A DNA stretch of 64,000 nt. It comes from an uncultured Caldimonas sp. Its GTDB lineage: Bacteria > Pseudomonadota > Gammaproteobacteria > Burkholderiales > Burkholderiaceae. The notes beneath the pieces are model-generated. The model ran no database searches, had not been told where the DNA came from, and saw nothing but the letters and a program-made list of their open reading frames with translations. This document shows, piece by piece, positions 7,981 through 15,743 of the stretch. The position numbers and the translations under genes are program-made. Numbering within the stretch: the stretch's first letter is position 1; each line of letters opens with the position of its first letter. Location: positions 27,198 through 91,197 of the forward strand of contig NZ_CAMLJQ010000017.1 in the NCBI RefSeq assembly GCF_946480305.1, given 5' to 3'.

Positions 7981-8005
7981 GGAGCACGCACTCAAGGGGA
8001 ATCAC

Positions 8006-8662
8006 ATGAGCGGTCCCTCTCGCATCGGCTCATCGAGCCCCGCAGCGCACGGAACGCCGGCACCCGCCACGGGCAAGGCGACGTCGAGCGGCCGCTCCAT
8101 CGCGTCGACGCCCACCCCGGGCAATCTCTCCGCGCACGCGTCGCCCGCGAGCTCGTCGCATGTCAGGAGCACGGCGCCCCGCGCGTCGAACGCTGCACTG
8201 AAGAATTTCCTGGCGCAGGCCAACCATGGCCTGCAACAAGCACCCGCCGCGCTGAACCAGGCGGCCGACACCCTGCAGCTGGCGAGCACCGCGGCGCAAC
8301 AGGCCGGCACCCTGGTGCAGCACGCGAGCGCCCTGCTGCCGCATGCGCCCAAGGCCTTGCAGCAGGCCGGCTCGGCACTGCAGACCCTCAGCGCCGGCGC
8401 ACAACTGGCAGCAAGCCACGTGCTGCCGGTCGCTGCCACCGTGGCGTCTGCTGCCGGCGTGGTGCAGGCAGCCCAGGGCGCCGTGCAGGCCTTCCAGTCG
8501 CCGTCCGGTGCCGAGCCGGGCGCGCGCACCGGGGCCTTGCTCAACCTCGCGGCCAAGACCGGGGAACTCGCCGTCAACCTCGCGAGCGCCCAGCCGACGG
8601 CCCGGTTGGCCACCACGCTGGCATCGACCGCGGTGTCGACGATCACCAAGCCAGGCAAGTAG
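8006..8662 (+). CDS. Ser-rich N-terminus plus Ala/Gln-rich helical repeats, candidate secreted T3SS protein
   Basis: This 218-residue protein is preceded by CAAGGGGA before ATG 8006. Residues 1-65 are Ser/Thr/Pro/Gly-rich and look disordered, like a T3SS signal. Residues about 66-215 are long amphipathic Ala/Gln/Leu helices with near-heptad repetition (LQQAPAALNQAADTL, LASTAAQQAGTLVQHASALL). There is no Cys and almost no aromatic residue after the first third. Such composition is seen in translocator-, tip- or pilin-type secreted proteins, but no family is recognised. It shares the PIP-box unit with the 7780 gene and converges with pilE. Confidence 0.6.
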   Translation: MSGPSRIGSSSPAAHGTPAPATGKATSSGRSIASTPTPGNLSAHASPASSSHVRSTAPRASNAALKNFLAQANHGLQQAPAALNQAADTLQLASTAAQQAGTLVQHASALLPHAPKALQQAGSALQTLSAGAQLAASHVLPVAATVASAAGVVQAAQGAVQAFQSPSGAEPGARTGALLNLAAKTGELAVNLASAQPTARLATTLASTAVSTITKPGK

Positions 8663-8722
8663 CGCCGTCGATCGGCGGTGAGCGCCGGCCGCACGGCCGC
8701 ATCGAACCGGTGGCCAGCGGGG

Positions 8723-9175
8723 TCACCAGCAGGCTTCAACCGGCAGGCGGCCGCCGGTCACCCCCTGGATGCCGAGATGGTCGATGGTGTAGCTGCCGCA
8801 CCCGTCGGCGCTTTGCGCGCCGGTCGGCTCGGCCGTGGCGGTCCAGCCGCTCGAGCCGGAGGCCACCTCGACTTGCAGCCGGTAGTAGGCCGCACTCCCG
8901 GAGCGCACCTCGAGCGGAAAGGCCCCCGCGCCATAGCCGAGGTGGTCGGGCCGGTCGGTGTACGCGTTGTGGGTCGTGAAGTAGCGCTCCTGCCGTGCGG
9001 CGAGATCGAGCAATGCCGTCTTCGCCTCGGCACGCCTGGACTTGCGCATCGACTCCACGTAGCTGGGGAACGCCACGACGGACAGGATGGCGACGATCAC
9101 CACGACGATCATCAGCTCCACCAGCGTGAAGCCGCGCTGTCGGTGAGAAGCTGCGATGGCATGCACGATCGTCAC
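8723..9175 (-). CDS. pilE: type IV pilin PilE
   Basis: This is a 150-residue pilin. A short leader ends in RG before FTLVELMIVVVIVAILSVVA, the prepilin peptidase site (cleavage G/F, Glu at +5) and hydrophobic N-helix. The C-terminus has a Cys pair (DGCGSY and EACW) for the disulphide loop. GTG 9175 overlaps the pilY1 stop (GTGA), which decides the start. It is the last gene of a minor-pilin operon running from 14917. PilE-type proteins in this position belong to the priming or tip complex of type IV pili in the inner membrane and periplasm. Confidence 0.9.
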   Translation of the reverse strand: MTIVHAIAASHRQRGFTLVELMIVVVIVAILSVVAFPSYVESMRKSRRAEAKTALLDLAARQERYFTTHNAYTDRPDHLGYGAGAFPLEVRSGSAAYYRLQVEVASGSSGWTATAEPTGAQSADGCGSYTIDHLGIQGVTGGRLPVEACW

Positions 9176-12100
9176 CGCAGCTGGATCCAGTTGAGCCGCC
9201 CGCCCGGCCCCACCGGCGCTGGCTGAATGCGCGTGACGCGGCCGCCTCCGGCGTGGGTCTGCTGCACCAGGTAGGCCTTGCGCCTGGTCGTCATCACCGA
9301 CGGGCTGCCGGTGGCGCCCAGCGCCAGGCCTGCCGCATCCGGCACTGCGGCATCGGGGAAGAAAGGCGTTCTCGCAGCGCCGCCGTTCTCCACCGACAAC
9401 GCCATCGTGTAGCCGCCCTGCTCCCGGCGTGCGCAGGTCAGCGGGTTGGCGTCTTCGGGCATCGTCGTGTTGACGAGGAACATCCCGTAGGCGAGCACCG
9501 GGTTGTAGAGCGCCTGCTCGCCAGCGGCGAGCGGCACGCTCCACCCCATGTGCCCGTTGCCGTCGCTGCAGGCCGCATTGCCCTTCCAGCAGACCTCGGC
9601 GCGGGTCACCGTGCGGACGTCGGCGCCTTCGGCCGAGGTCCGCGTGCCCACGGTCTGCGCGAGCAGTTGTGCCGGCGTGACGGTGGAGGCCGACGTCAGG
9701 CTGGCGTAGCGGGCACCGGTGCGCGTCTTCGCGTTCCAGTCCTCGAAGCCGGCGTCCCACACGCCATACAGGGCCTGCTCGCCGGCGGCATAGGTGGCCG
9801 CCGACGCGAGGGTCTGCTCGTGCTTCTCGCCGGTGCCGAAAGCCACCACGACCCGCGGCAGCGCACCGGGGCCGCGGCCGGGCACCGAGGCCACCGCCAC
9901 CTTGCCGGTGATCGGCTGGCCCGGTGCGCTGAACAGCGGCGCTGCATCGGCGCTCCAGCGTGCCGGGTCCGCCGACGAGAGGTCGAAGCGCCACACGTTG
10001 CCGCGGCGGTCGCCGGCATACACGTAGTCGGTGATGTGGTCGCCGTCCAGGTCGGCCGGCGTGACGTTGGCGATGCCGTTCTTCGAGGCTTCGGCACCTG
10101 CACCGGTGTCGAGGTATCGGAAGGTGATGGCGCCGGTCGCCGAATCGACACGCATGATGAACAGGCCCGCGCCGCCGGCACTGCTGTTCATGCCGTTGCC
10201 GAACAATGCGGCCCAGCTGCCGTCGTGCAGGCGCCGGATCGCTGGCGTGCCGACCACGGCACCAAGGTGTGCGCCGCACAACGCATGGTTGACGCACGTG
10301 ATGGAGGCCGAGCTCCACTCGCCCTTGACGATCGCACCTGCGCGGCCCTCGGCAAAGCCGGCGGGATCGGTCACGTCGAGCGCATAGACGGTGCCGGAGA
10401 CCACGGTGCGGTCGTCGCCCACCGCACCGTTCTCGTTGCGTGCCGGACCCAGCCCGCCGACCAGCCAGGTGCGCCAGGCACCGCCGAAGTACAGGTCGCC
10501 GGTGCCGGGCGTCGCATCGACGTACAGGTTGTGCGCATACCGGGGGTGGGTGTAGTCGAGCGCCGCGGTCGTCGAATGGATGCGCGACACCACATCGGCC
10601 GGCATGTAGGCCAGCAGTTCGCGGCCGTCGTTGGTGCCGCCCGCGCGGAACCCATGCAACAGCCCGTCGTTGGCGCCGACGTAGACCACCGGCGTACGGC
10701 TCGCGCGGCTGGCACGGAAGGCGGCATACGATTGGCCCTCCGGCCCCGCGGCGCCGGTGATGGCGTCGACCCACGGCCCGTCGTAGGGCGACGAAGGCGC
10801 GCCCACCCAGGTGGGACTGGAGTTCTGCATGTCGCCCAGCAGCCCGGTGCGTCCCCGCAAGCGCCCGCCACGCGGAAGCTCAGCGTCGCGGCTGCCGCGC
10901 AGGTAGTCGAGGCGTTCCGGTGCAGGGCGCCCCTCGGCGGCGCTCAACGCGCCTCGCTGTGCCTCGGTGAGCGAGTCCCAGCGCAACGGCACGCCGGTCG
11001 CACCGTTCCAGCTCAGCATCGTGCGGGCCGATGGTGCCTGGGCTGCACGCGTTGGCGCGGCCGGGCCCATCGCCTCGCAGGCACCTCCGGTGAGCACGCA
11101 GTGGGCATCCCAGTTGGCAGTGCTGCGGATCGACAGTGTGTCGGTCTCGGTGTCTTCGAGCAGATCGTGCGCAGTGAGCTGGCCCCACCACCCCAGCGGG
11201 TGATTGCGCACCAGGTAGAGCTGCGAACCCGCACGCACGCGTGTCGTGGGCTTCACGTCGGTGCCGGCCGAGGTGCTGGAACTGCTCTGCGGCGCCGCCT
11301 TGAAGCAGGTGATCTCGTGCACGTTGCTGCCGCCGCCGGTGCTGCCTGAAAAGCCGAAGCGGAACGACGCCGGCAGCGGCCCGTTGGACTCGGTGATGCG
11401 ACGCCCCGTCACCACCGGTTGTGGCGTGCCTCCGTTGACGCTGTAGGCGAAGTCGAGGTAGCCGTCCTGCGACAGATCCAGCGTGTAGGTGATGGGCACG
11501 GCGGCACCGCGCAGCGGGCGGTCGATCGCCTGCTGGTTTTCGATCGTGGTGCCGAGCGGCAGGTCGCTCGAGGCAAGGTGCGGGTAGTTCAATGCCAGCG
11601 GGAGGTTGGTGTTCACCGGCGTGCCGCTGTAGTTCCAGAGCTTGCCGGTGGCGCAGGTGTTGCGCACCGCCTCCGCCCGCTTGTCGATGCTGAGCGTCGC
11701 CGGGTAGTAATGCGGGAAGTCCCGGTTCAGCCGCGCCCAGCGGGTGTCTCCCGCGCCACGCAAGCTGATGCGCCCCGCCTTGAAGCCGGGGCCGGTGTCG
11801 GTGTTGTCGGCAGGGTTGGCGAAGTTGCCGTATTCGTCGATGCCGATGCCGAGATAGCCGCCGTCGACGCCGTCGTACATGTCCGGCACGTCGAGCGGAT
11901 TGCCCGGGATTGCATCGAAGCTGCCCGTGGCCCGGTCGAAGCCGACGAGCAGGTTCTTGCAGCTGTAGCCCAGGCTGCCTCCAGGCGCCCCCACGTCGAC
12001 CGGCCGCGATCCGTCGGCAAGGAAGAAGCTCATGCCGTCCGCACCGTGCCCGTCCAGGTTGTTGCCGCCGTAGGTGACGGTGGTGAAGCTCACGCGCAGG

Positions 12101-12486
12101 CCGCGATGTGTGGGGAAGGTGAAGTTGGAGACGACCGCGCCCGTCTGGAAGATGGCGTTGGTGCCGCTGCCGGTGTTCACCCCGTGCCGCTTCTCGGCAA
12201 TGTCGCCGTTCGTCAGCCGCAGTGCGCCATATCCCGGCGCATCAGGCAGGCGGCCGGTCACGCCGCCCACGTGGATGGCGCTGCCGTAATACGGCAGGCC
12301 CACGCAGGCCGGAATGCTGCCGGTGTTGTTGCCGGCGGTCAGGCACGCACCATTCAGTGCCCGCCAGTCGTAGCTGCTCGATGCGCCGGTGAGCTTGTCG
12401 TCGATGACGAGCTGCCCATAGGAAGCGCCGGGCATCGCTGCACCGACGACCAGGGTGGCGTACATCGCATATCGCATCGGTCGCAT
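9172..12486 (-). CDS. pilY1: PilY1-like pilus-tip adhesin with N-terminal L-type-lectin-like domain
   Basis: This 1104-residue protein has GAGGAGAGGG before ATG 12486 and an N-terminal signal peptide (about 1-24). Residues about 25-405 resemble a bacterial L-type lectin: GHGADGMSFFLADG, GAPGGSLGYS, GYLGIGIDEYGNF and near its end FRFGFSGSTGGGSNVHEI. The C-terminal half is the PilY1 propeller, with VYVGANDGLLHGFRAGG and a calcium loop DLDGDHITDYVYAGD. PilY1 caps type IV pili, controls extension and binds surfaces. A lectin module suggests glycan binding. The usual von Willebrand A region of Pseudomonas PilY1 was not recognised. It lies between pilX and pilE in a tight operon. Confidence 0.88.
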   Translation of the reverse strand: MRPMRYAMYATLVVGAAMPGASYGQLVIDDKLTGASSSYDWRALNGACLTAGNNTGSIPACVGLPYYGSAIHVGGVTGRLPDAPGYGALRLTNGDIAEKRHGVNTGSGTNAIFQTGAVVSNFTFPTHRGLRVSFTTVTYGGNNLDGHGADGMSFFLADGSRPVDVGAPGGSLGYSCKNLLVGFDRATGSFDAIPGNPLDVPDMYDGVDGGYLGIGIDEYGNFANPADNTDTGPGFKAGRISLRGAGDTRWARLNRDFPHYYPATLSIDKRAEAVRNTCATGKLWNYSGTPVNTNLPLALNYPHLASSDLPLGTTIENQQAIDRPLRGAAVPITYTLDLSQDGYLDFAYSVNGGTPQPVVTGRRITESNGPLPASFRFGFSGSTGGGSNVHEITCFKAAPQSSSSTSAGTDVKPTTRVRAGSQLYLVRNHPLGWWGQLTAHDLLEDTETDTLSIRSTANWDAHCVLTGGACEAMGPAAPTRAAQAPSARTMLSWNGATGVPLRWDSLTEAQRGALSAAEGRPAPERLDYLRGSRDAELPRGGRLRGRTGLLGDMQNSSPTWVGAPSSPYDGPWVDAITGAAGPEGQSYAAFRASRASRTPVVYVGANDGLLHGFRAGGTNDGRELLAYMPADVVSRIHSTTAALDYTHPRYAHNLYVDATPGTGDLYFGGAWRTWLVGGLGPARNENGAVGDDRTVVSGTVYALDVTDPAGFAEGRAGAIVKGEWSSASITCVNHALCGAHLGAVVGTPAIRRLHDGSWAALFGNGMNSSAGGAGLFIMRVDSATGAITFRYLDTGAGAEASKNGIANVTPADLDGDHITDYVYAGDRRGNVWRFDLSSADPARWSADAAPLFSAPGQPITGKVAVASVPGRGPGALPRVVVAFGTGEKHEQTLASAATYAAGEQALYGVWDAGFEDWNAKTRTGARYASLTSASTVTPAQLLAQTVGTRTSAEGADVRTVTRAEVCWKGNAACSDGNGHMGWSVPLAAGEQALYNPVLAYGMFLVNTTMPEDANPLTCARREQGGYTMALSVENGGAARTPFFPDAAVPDAAGLALGATGSPSVMTTRRKAYLVQQTHAGGGRVTRIQPAPVGPGGRLNWIQLR

Positions 12487-12502
12487 GGCCCTCTCCTCCT
12501 CT

Positions 12503-13084
12503 TCACAAGCCGCCCAGGTCCCGGATGCCCGACGTGACCTGGTAGGTGCTCTGCACCACGGCCGCCGTGCCGGACTTGCCACCGCTCGCCGACGCGCTCA
12601 CGCGGTACAGCTGCGCGCTGCCGTCCATCGAGAACCCGAGATAGTGAATGTGCAGCGCCGGCGCCTCGCGGTAGGTCCATTGCCCGTCGTCGGTCAGGCC
12701 GCCGTCGGCCGAGATCGGCAGGTCCTCGGGCGCGTACTCGAAGCGCACGGGCCACGGCAACGCGGCCGGCTCTTCCAGCGCCTCGGCGCAGACCATCAGG
12801 TCGTCGGCACCGTCGATCGGCGTGACGCCGCTGCAGGCGCCGCCGGTGGCCGTCCCGCCCTCGGACAACCACCACTCGCCGTACTGCAAGGTGCTTTGCG
12901 CAACGCTGAAGGCACGCAGCTTGTCGCGCGTGTTGGCGGCGATGCGTTCCTGCAGGCCGTTGCCGCGCAGCATGACGACACCGAGCACGCTGACGACCAG
13001 GATCATCAGCATGGCGGCGATCAGCACGAACCCGGTACTGCCGGCCCGGGGCGAAGGCGATGTGCGACGGTCGAAGGGCTTCAT
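12503..13084 (-). CDS. pilX: minor pilin assembly protein PilX
   Basis: This 193-residue protein starts at ATG 13084, overlapping the pilW stop at 13081. After a short basic leader it has GFVLIAAMLMILVVSVLGVV, the hydrophobic helix typical of PilX (GFVL in place of GFTL). The remainder is a globular domain with few Cys. PilX is a minor pilin that primes type IV pilus assembly with PilV, PilW, FimT and PilY1. pilY1 begins 16 bp after its stop. Confidence 0.85.
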   Translation of the reverse strand: MKPFDRRTSPSPRAGSTGFVLIAAMLMILVVSVLGVVMLRGNGLQERIAANTRDKLRAFSVAQSTLQYGEWWLSEGGTATGGACSGVTPIDGADDLMVCAEALEEPAALPWPVRFEYAPEDLPISADGGLTDDGQWTYREAPALHIHYLGFSMDGSAQLYRVSASASGGKSGTAAVVQSTYQVTSGIRDLGGL

Positions 13085-13812
13085 GTGCGGTTCATCAGGT
13101 TGACGTGCTGCATCCAGTCGATCGTGGCCGGCTCGCCGGGCGTACCGGCATAGGGGTTGACGAAGCGCACGGTGATGCGCGCGCTGCGCACCCGGTCCCA
13201 CAGGCCCGAGGCAGTGACCTCGTCGGCGGAGAGGTAGCGGTCCACGTGGCGCTCGGCCACGGCCGCGCCGTAGAGCACCGAGAAGGACTGCACCTGGTTC
13301 ACCAGGGCGATGCTGGTCGCGCCGCCGTCGACCGAGCAGCGCAGCGTGCGGTCAGCCCCCACGGTGTAGGTGTTCACGACCAGCTGCGGCTCCCCCGTCT
13401 CGTTGCGACGGCCCGCACAGTCGGCAAGGGTCTCGCCGGGCGCGACCACGTAGCGAGTGGTGAGCGAGGCGGCCGTCCCGGCGTCACCCGTGCCCACCAG
13501 CCCCTGCCCGGCGGCAAAGCTGCCGAATGGCGTGGCAGCCGACGGCAAGGCAATCGGCGCGGGCTGGTTGAACGGGTCCGGGTGATACCCCGCTGCCTGC
13601 ACGGTGGCGGCCAGCAGCCCGAGCGCGAGGCGCTCGTTGTCCTGCAACGCAGCCAGCCGGTCCTGTGCGACGAAGGAGCGCTTCACGCCGACGAAGGAGG
13701 CGGCAAATCCGCTCAACATGAACAGGCCGATGGCCACGGCCACCATCAGCTCGACGAGGCTGAGCCCGCGCTGGCGTCGTGACGACCGCGCGCAAGAGAG
13801 AGAACGGTGCAT
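13081..13812 (-). CDS. pilW: minor pilin PilW
   Basis: This 243-residue protein starts at ATG 13812, three bases after the pilV stop. The prepilin motif is RQRGLSLVELMVAVAIGLFM, with cleavage after Gly and Glu at +5. Length and the C-terminal beta-rich region fit PilW. It shares a four-base junction with pilX downstream. It is part of the periplasmic priming complex for type IV pili. Confidence 0.88.
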   Translation of the reverse strand: MHRSLSCARSSRRQRGLSLVELMVAVAIGLFMLSGFAASFVGVKRSFVAQDRLAALQDNERLALGLLAATVQAAGYHPDPFNQPAPIALPSAATPFGSFAAGQGLVGTGDAGTAASLTTRYVVAPGETLADCAGRRNETGEPQLVVNTYTVGADRTLRCSVDGGATSIALVNQVQSFSVLYGAAVAERHVDRYLSADEVTASGLWDRVRSARITVRFVNPYAGTPGEPATIDWMQHVNLMNRT

Positions 13813-13814
13813 GG

Positions 13815-14363
13815 TCAGGGCTCCACGTAAAGCGTGTACTGCTGCCGCGACGTCATCGCGGCGGCAGCGGCGGCCGTGCTGCGGTTGATGGCCACGGTCT
13901 TCTCGGACCAGCTCACCTCGATCACGCAATGAACCGGTCGCAACGCCGCGGTGGTGCAGGCCACCGCGGCCTCGTGATCGGGGAACTGCGTCTGCGCGGT
14001 GCGCGCCCAGCTCTGCAGGTCGTCGGCTGCCAGTTGCGCGGGCGAGCAACCCTCGCCGTCCCGGCATGCGGCCGTGGCGGACAGCACGCCGTCCGGGTCC
14101 GAGACCGTGCCGGCACGCATCGTCACGCGGGCAGGCGCGGCCGCACTGCCCCAATAGGCACGGTTCGCGTTCATCGCTGCCGCGAGGCTCGCGGCCTGCA
14201 TGGCCACCAGCGAACGGGTGCGGGCGGTCTGCGTGTTCGACAGTGCCGCCGCCTGGAGCTTGGCAAACCCGAGCAGCCCGACAGCGGAGATGACGATGGA
14301 GACGAGCACCTCGACCATCGAGAAGCCGCGGCTGCGGCGGCGGCAGGTTGCAGCGGGCTTCAT
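13815..14363 (-). CDS. pilV: minor pilin PilV
   Basis: This 182-residue protein starts at ATG 14363, which overlaps the end of the fimT-like gene (14360). The prepilin motif RRSRGFSMVEVLVSIVISAVGLL is classical, with cleavage G/F and Glu at +5. Paired Cys lie in ATAACRDGEGCS and further on. PilV is a minor pilin of the priming complex. Order and spacing (fimT-pilV-pilW-pilX-pilY1-pilE) match known clusters. Confidence 0.87.
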   Translation of the reverse strand: MKPAATCRRRSRGFSMVEVLVSIVISAVGLLGFAKLQAAALSNTQTARTRSLVAMQAASLAAAMNANRAYWGSAAAPARVTMRAGTVSDPDGVLSATAACRDGEGCSPAQLAADDLQSWARTAQTQFPDHEAAVACTTAALRPVHCVIEVSWSEKTVAINRSTAAAAAAMTSRQQYTLYVEP

Positions 14364-14917
14364 GCGCACTCCCCGGTGGAGGAGCGTTCGACGCGATGCC
14401 GCCCCGCGCGATTGATCGTGATGCAGCTGGCGGTCCATGCGCTGCCATTGGCCGCCTCCGCCCGCAACTGAGCCTCCGACACCGGCAAGCTCAGCAGAAA
14501 GCCGTCCCGGCCGAAGCTCAGCAGGCCGATGCCGGCGCTCGCGACCAACGTGTACCGCTCCCGCCACGGCAGGTGGCGCCGCAGCACAAGCGACGGATCG
14601 TCCACCGCGCCGTCGCCTTCCGCATCGACGAACACGATCCACCCCACGTGCCACGGTTCTTCATCGGAGCACGCCACGCCATCGGTGGAAGGACATACCG
14701 AGACGGGGAGACCGCGCGTGATCGCCTCGGAGCGCGCGAACTGCAGGTCGCCCAGGAAGTCGAAGGTGGAACTCTCCAGGCGCGTGCGGTCGATCAGCGT
14801 CTGCATGGACGCCGACGAGACGCTGCCGAGGATGGCCACCAGCGCGATCACGACCATCGTCTCGACGAGCGTCAGGCCGCGCATGCGGGCGTGTGAAGGA
14901 ACCACTCGATGCTTCAA
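14360..14917 (-). CDS. fimT: pseudopilin FimT/GspH-like
   Basis: This is a 185-residue frame with the prepilin motif MRGLTLVETMVVIALVAILG and a GspH/FimT-like C-terminal domain (FARSEAITRGLPVSVCPS). The probable start is TTG 14917, because AAGGAGG stands five bases upstream. ATG 14884 lies directly at the cleavage site and would leave only a two-residue leader, but cannot be excluded. It is the first gene of the minor-pilin operon, so its promoter should lie in 14918-15104. Confidence 0.82.
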   Translation of the reverse strand: MKHRVVPSHARMRGLTLVETMVVIALVAILGSVSSASMQTLIDRTRLESSTFDFLGDLQFARSEAITRGLPVSVCPSTDGVACSDEEPWHVGWIVFVDAEGDGAVDDPSLVLRRHLPWRERYTLVASAGIGLLSFGRDGFLLSLPVSEAQLRAEAANGSAWTASCITINRAGRHRVERSSTGECA

Positions 14918-14987
14918 GGTGACCTCCTTGCGGTTGCGTCGAAGCCGATGTCGCTCGACCGGTCGTGATATTGCTCGCTGCATCGGG

Positions 14988-15033
14988 GCGTCGCAAGGCG
15001 TTGCGACGCATGCGAAGCGTCCGGCTTCGCATG
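14988..15033. repeat. two adjacent perfect inverted repeats between fimT and the response regulator
   Basis: GCGTCGCAA (14988-14996) pairs with TTGCGACGC (15001-15009) across a four-base loop. CATGCGAAGC (15009-15018) pairs with GCTTCGCATG (15024-15033) across a five-base loop. They share one base, and neither is followed by a T-run. They lie in the 187-bp gap between the 3' end of the response-regulator gene and the 5' end of fimT. They could be a terminator-like structure, a protein-binding site or a small repeat element. Confidence 0.6.
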
Positions 15034-15104
15034 GGCTTGCACGACTTCGCATCGCGCGGCTGAACGGTCGCTGCAGCGGCACGATCGGCGCGCCGCCGCG
15101 TGGG

Positions 15105-15743
15105 TCAGACTTCGATGATTCCGCGCTTGAGGGCGATGATGACCGCGTGGGTACGGTCATTGGCGCCGAGCTTGGAGAGGATGCTGCGCATGTGCGCCTT
15201 GACCGTCTCTTCCGAGATGTCCAGCAGCCCGGCAATGCGCTTGTTGGAGTTGCCTGCTGCGACGAGGCGCAGCACACCCACCTCGCGCTCGGAAAGCGCG
15301 TCGTCTCCGAAGTGTTGTGCGAGGTCCGCGGCAATTTCCTGCGGGATGCAGCGCTGGCCGCGATGCACCATGCGGATCGTCTCCAGGAGGTCCTTGCGCA
15401 GCATGCTCTTGAGCAGGTAGCCGGCGGCGCCGGCCTTGATTGCACGCATGGCCTGCACGTCGCCGCGGTAGGTCGTGAGGATGATGATGCGCGCTTCGGG
15501 ATGGCGGTCGCGAATGGCGATCATCGCGTCGATGCCGCTCATTTCTGCCATGCGCACGTCCATCAACGTGACGGCAGGGCGCAGGCGCTCGAAGCACTCG
15601 ATCGCTTCTTCGCCGCTGGTGGCCTCACCGACCAACCGCATGTCCGGCTGGTCGGCGATCACGCCGGCGATGCCTTCGCGCAGCAGCGGATGATCGTCGA
15701 CAACCAGCACTGAAATCGGTATGGGCTCAAGCACGCTGCTCAT
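15105..15743 (-). CDS. NarL/FixJ-type response regulator
   Basis: This 212-residue protein has a receiver domain (residues 10-125) with Asp16-Asp17, phospho-acceptor Asp62 (LMDVRM), Thr90/91 and Lys112. A LuxR-type helix-turn-helix (about 145-210) includes SEREVGVLRLVAAGNSNKRI. All phosphotransfer residues are present, in contrast to the pseudo-receivers elsewhere in the region. ATG 15743 overlaps the kinase stop (ATGA), so the pair is translated together. Targets are unknown; the minor-pilin operon immediately downstream is a plausible but unproven one. Confidence 0.88.
   Translation of the reverse strand: MSSVLEPIPISVLVVDDHPLLREGIAGVIADQPDMRLVGEATSGEEAIECFERLRPAVTLMDVRMAEMSGIDAMIAIRDRHPEARIIILTTYRGDVQAMRAIKAGAAGYLLKSMLRKDLLETIRMVHRGQRCIPQEIAADLAQHFGDDALSEREVGVLRLVAAGNSNKRIAGLLDISEETVKAHMRSILSKLGANDRTHAVIIALKRGIIEV

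Noticed and set aside
9253..11349. A 698-codon plus-strand frame inside pilY1
   Set aside because: Shadow of pilY1; no recognisable motif and no ribosome binding site.
15026..15050. A perfect TTCGC-N15-TTCGC pair on the plus strand
   Set aside because: No plus-strand gene follows and no YANNNT occurs at N30-N32; it is formed by repeated CTTCGCAT sequence.
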